A stretch of 64,000 nt of DNA from Neurospora tetraspora (taxonomy: Eukaryota > Ascomycota > Sordariomycetes > Sordariales > Sordariaceae), in contig NW_026944391.1 in NCBI RefSeq assembly GCF_033439725.1, forward strand, positions 1,240,001 through 1,304,000. Reading direction: 5' to 3'. How positions within the stretch are numbered: position 1 is the stretch's first letter; each line of letters starts with the position of its first letter. Position numbers and translations under genes: made by a program. Below, in pieces: positions 60,571-64,000 of the stretch. Below the pieces are notes generated by a model. It saw nothing but the letters and a program-made list of their open reading frames with translations. It did not search any database and was not told the DNA's origin.

Positions 60571-62412
60571 ACCCAAATCCGCCAGGTACCCTTCGCTTTC
60601 CCCGCTGATGAATGCCCAGCCTGTCCAGGGCATATTGGAGATGCTCTTGGCGGACAAGAGAGATGGAGATTGGTTGTTTCTCCCAACTGCTGTTGGCCCA
60701 TCATGGCGTTTAAAAGAACAAAGGAACAGGGATGGGCCAATCCAAGCATCCCTCCAGGTCGTGAGTGACTGCTTCTTGTGTCTTCGCTTGCCGTTTCAGG
60801 TTTCCCTTGAACCCGGGAGGGAAAACAACAAGTGAACAAAAAAGTCAAAGCTGCCTGTCGCCCTGTCCTGCCGCTGATGAGGTCCTGTTGGGCCTGAACC
60901 GGAACTGCCCGGATCCACACTGCTATTGTTGACTGTCCACCAGGTACCAATGACTACCTCCAATTTGCGAGCCCAGTCGAGGTCAAGACAAGTCTCCGCT
61001 GTTAGTACGACGTTAACAGAGCCGGCCGCTAAGCTTGCCGGCATTAACAGCCAGCCAGCGCCTGGCAAAAGCTCAAAGCGTCAAGCTGGTGCCCTGGTTG
61101 CCCTGCGTGTCTCCATCTCCCTAATCAAGTCCGCTGGTCCCGCTCCCTTCATCAGACTCCACAGCGAAGAGACTCCAGAATTGAAGAACTCCAACCAGGG
61201 AACTCCATAATCGACCGACTCCCCCCATCCCGTCGACGCATCAACGTCGGTTCGGAGTATCCTGCCAAAATCGACACCACCGTCCGACCACCTCTCACAC
61301 GCATCGTGCTGCTGCAGGAACGGACCCATTCTCCGACCAGGCTGACATCTCGTCGTTTCAGTTCTGCTCAGAAACCTCCGAACAGGAACTTGACCCCTTA
61401 ACATTGGATTTTCAACACTACAACACGACGGCGACTCTGCCTCTCCAACCTAATCGCAACCGGGCTGCCCGCTGGCGGTCTTCCCGATTACCTCTACAGG
61501 ACTCCATCAATTCTGACGTATAGTGATCGCGGCGCATCTCAAGGTAGCCTACCTGGCTGGCCCTTCGACCCTCGGATTCCCTCTCCAGGACCAGTCAGTC
61601 ATAGAGGCGAGCGCACGTCCACGATCCCTTTGTTCCCTCTTCCTTAGCATACATCCTGGAAGGGCTGCGGAACCGCATAGGTACATACGTACATACATAT
61701 TCGTCGACCTCGAGTATATCTCCGACCCCTTACATGCCATCGCCTCGTCATCAAATATTGCGAACAACTACTCCGGGTTACCTCTAGCTGGATGTCGCAG
61801 TGAAAGCCGTCGCCGAGTTGGGAAATCAATTGGTTTGCCAAAGGTCAGCCAGCGCCGCTCCGTCACATACCGTTTTGCCCGTCTTTGCGCATCCTCCTCC
61901 TCCGATCATCCTCTGCCTTGCCTCCATAACACATCCACTACCCATCTCCATCACACCTTCAGCCCGGCCCCAGCCTAATTCTACTATCCTAGTCCATATC
62001 TGTCAGCTCTGCTGGATTCCTTCTTCGCTTTCTCTTTCGGCTCCTTCGCGCGCGCCCGGTTGTGTGCAGCCTGCGCCATCCCTACCTGACACTTTCATGT
62101 TACCTCGACGTTTGTGCCTCGCTGGGTCGCTGCCTCATTTGTCGCAGTCGGCCACTTTCGTCTATTTTAACCTCCCTGCAAACTGCAAAGCAAACCCTGA
62201 CATTCGACGTGATACCGCAGCGGACAAGACCGACTCGCTGACCTGAAATCTGACTGCGCCAGACAACGAATCGGGATCCCGTTCGACAAGCATACATTAG
62301 TCTATCCTTAAAACACAGGCGCCACACCTGATAACCGATTTCGATCCGATCTATCTCGGTCGTCATTGTCCGCGCCTGGACCTGGAACAACCTAAGAAGT
62401 GAGCGAAAAGAG
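60571..62412. other. Intergenic region and RhoGAP gene leader
   Basis: Composition is normal immediately outside the Copia element. No gene is supported between 60,571 and about 61,500. From about 61,840 the plus strand is C/T-rich (TCGCTTTCTCTTTCGGCTCC and similar) and leads to the RhoGAP start at 62,413, so a long 5' leader is likely. Confidence 0.4.
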
Positions 62413-64000
62413 ATGGCCCGAAAAGGCGTACCGCAACCGCTTACGCTGGCAGAATCCGGAACTCCTGGAAAAGAAACCTCTCCGCGCCTTGGTGACACCA
62501 CCCAACGACAACAACAAGCCCCAAGCAGCAGCGCCGTCAGTGCCACCGGTAGTGGTAGTAGTTTGGCCAGCGGGCGCTCGACTCCGCAAGCCTCGCGATC
62601 GCCAAGGTCCCCACGTTCCCCTTTCAAGATCGGCCTTCAAAAGCCAGAATCCCCCGGGGAGCCACCGAGAACCTCGTCACCCCCGACCCAGCAACCCGTC
62701 GAAGCCGTCGCCGTTTCCCAAGACCAGCGCTATCAACGGCAGAAATCCCCAGAGGTCCCGCCCGAGGACCATTCACGCGCGACCACCTCCACGCCGGTAC
62801 CGTCGCAATCGTCCGATCATCAGGGCCACAAACATAGCCGAAACGACGAGGACAAGTCGTCCAAGTCGAGTTTCTTTCTCAGCTTTGGAAAACCAAGCAG
62901 GTCGTCAGAACGCGCAAATTCTCCTCAGCTCTTCGAATCGCGAACAGAAGGTATGTCGAGGGAGACCGAACCATCTGCCCATTCAAGGTCAAATGCCAAT
63001 CACGAGCTCCTAGGTGTGTCAAGAGTTGCTTCGCATTGATGATGCCATTTGGTCCCATGTGCTTCTGTATGTTAACTTGTCCCCGTTTGCACAGATCCGT
63101 CATATAACGAATACCCATCGCAAGGGAAGAGCCCAACTCTGCCTGCCAAGTCTGAAGTATCTCTAATCTCATCCAACGAATACGAAACAGCGAACAAAAA
63201 CAGAAGGAGCAAACCCAAACCATTCACCCTATTAAGTCGCACAAGATCGCACAAGGAGAAGGAGAAGGAAAACCAACCAAATTCTCGAGAACCTGTGTAC
63301 GCGCCCGCGAGACCTGGCGAACCCGACAAGGTGTATGCGACATCAGCACCGAGAACTGCACCAATACAAGAACGCACATTTCGCGACATGATGGTGTCCG
63401 GACCAAGAGGCCATTCGGCGGAGAGGGCGGGTGGTAGCAAGCATTTTGAGGGCATAAACAGGAATCAGTCCATATCGCTCAAGGAGGCAGGCGGATCGCT
63501 CTTTAACGGACTAAAAGAAAGTAGAGCCGCCGGCTTTCTCACCAAAAAGTTGTTTGGAAGTTCGAGGGAAGACAGGTTCGCACCAAAGGAGCCGGTAATA
63601 GACGACGAGCATTACGTTCTCAAGGTTATCAACCTACCGCTCGTTGAGCAGACGCGGTTAACCCGAATATCCAAGAGGCTGGAGGACTCGCGCGACAAGA
63701 CAGAGTTTTGGATGCCAGCGTTCCCCTGGAGAGCGATCGACTATCTCAACTACAAGGGAAGCGACGTTGAAGGGTTATATCGAGTTCCTGGCAGTGGACC
63801 GCAAATCAAAAAGTGGCAGCGGAAATTTGACGAAGGTATGTGTTCAAAAGCTTTTCTGAGAAACGGTTCTAACGTTGACTTTTTCGCAGAGCTCGATGTG
63901 GACCTTTTCGAACAACCAGATCTTTACGACATCAACATTATCGGCTCCATGTTAAAGGCATGGCTCCGCGAACTACCCGACGAACTATTCCCGAAAGCAG
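62413..64000 (+). CDS. Rho GTPase-activating protein, 5' part, cut by the window edge
   Basis: Three exons are visible (62,413-62,950; 63,095-63,835; 63,890 to the edge). The first 290 or so residues are disordered and Ser/Pro-rich (GSGSSLASGRSTPQASRSPR, then a FFLSFGKPSR patch and FTLLSRTRSHKEKEKEN). A conserved lead-in, VLKVINLPLVEQTRLTRISK and FWMPAFPWRAIDYLNYKG, precedes the RhoGAP domain: EGLYRVPGSGPQIKKWQRKF with the arginine finger in LYRVPGSG, then ELDVDLFEQPDLYDINIIGS and KAWLRELPDELFPK. RhoGAPs switch off Rho/Cdc42 GTPases in polarity and cell-wall control. Donor GTATGT appears at both introns and phases agree. The C-terminal half lies beyond the window. Confidence 0.9.

Noticed and set aside
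1-64000. tRNA, rRNA and CRISPR arrays
   Set aside because: No cloverleaf with A/B boxes, no rRNA-like sequence and no regularly spaced repeats with unique spacers were found by reading; a covariance-model scan would be needed to be certain for tRNAs.

Overview
The window looks like a filamentous ascomycete (Pezizomycotina, most likely Sordariomycetes). The genes carry short GT-AG introns with CTAAC/CTGAC-type branch points. The protein set is fungal: HET domain, DUF3602, ATG22, a BAH-PHD reader, Bet2, RhoGAP. Two AT-rich blocks consist of transposon sequence saturated with C-to-T and G-to-A changes, the signature of repeat-induced point mutation (RIP). The species cannot be named from the sequence alone.

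Layout. 1-12,500 is a RIP-destroyed block. Its first 3.8 kb holds unidentified remnants. It is followed by a Ty3/Gypsy chromovirus-type element with gag zinc knuckle, protease, RT, RNase H, integrase and chromodomain remnants in order. A 202-bp non-mutated insertion with a perfect 5-bp target duplication sits beside its 5' LTR. 13.0-15.5 kb holds a HET-domain gene with an in-frame TAA and a 21-bp poly-C tract. 16.3-17.2 kb is a DUF3602 (PAR32-like) gene, 19.2-21.3 kb is ATG22 with a 6-nt exon, and 23.1-24.8 kb is a BAH-PHD chromatin reader whose PHD finger appears split by a long insertion.

25-41 kb has no convincing intact long gene. It is a graveyard of paralogous gene fragments: the same protein modules, intron and upstream motif recur two to four times, broken by stops and frameshifts. 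One fragment set carries motifs like those of Ulp1/C48 cysteine peptidases, and another is a BTB-domain piece.

41.5-55 kb returns to ordinary genes. These are a peroxisomal FAH-family enzyme, an SDHAF1-like LYR assembly factor, a long low-complexity protein with an interrupted frame, a zinc-finger nuclear protein, the Rab geranylgeranyltransferase beta subunit Bet2, and a small two-exon gene. 55,063-60,565 is a complete minus-strand Ty1/Copia element with 168-bp LTRs and an AATGC target duplication; its interior is RIP-saturated but its LTRs are barely touched. 62.4 kb to the right edge is the 5' part of a RhoGAP gene.

The intact genes do not form an operon or pathway. They are housekeeping functions (autophagic amino-acid efflux, Rab prenylation, complex II assembly, Rho signalling, chromatin silencing) separated by repeat-driven accessory sequence. 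All gene models and family calls come from reading the sequence by eye; no database search was run.
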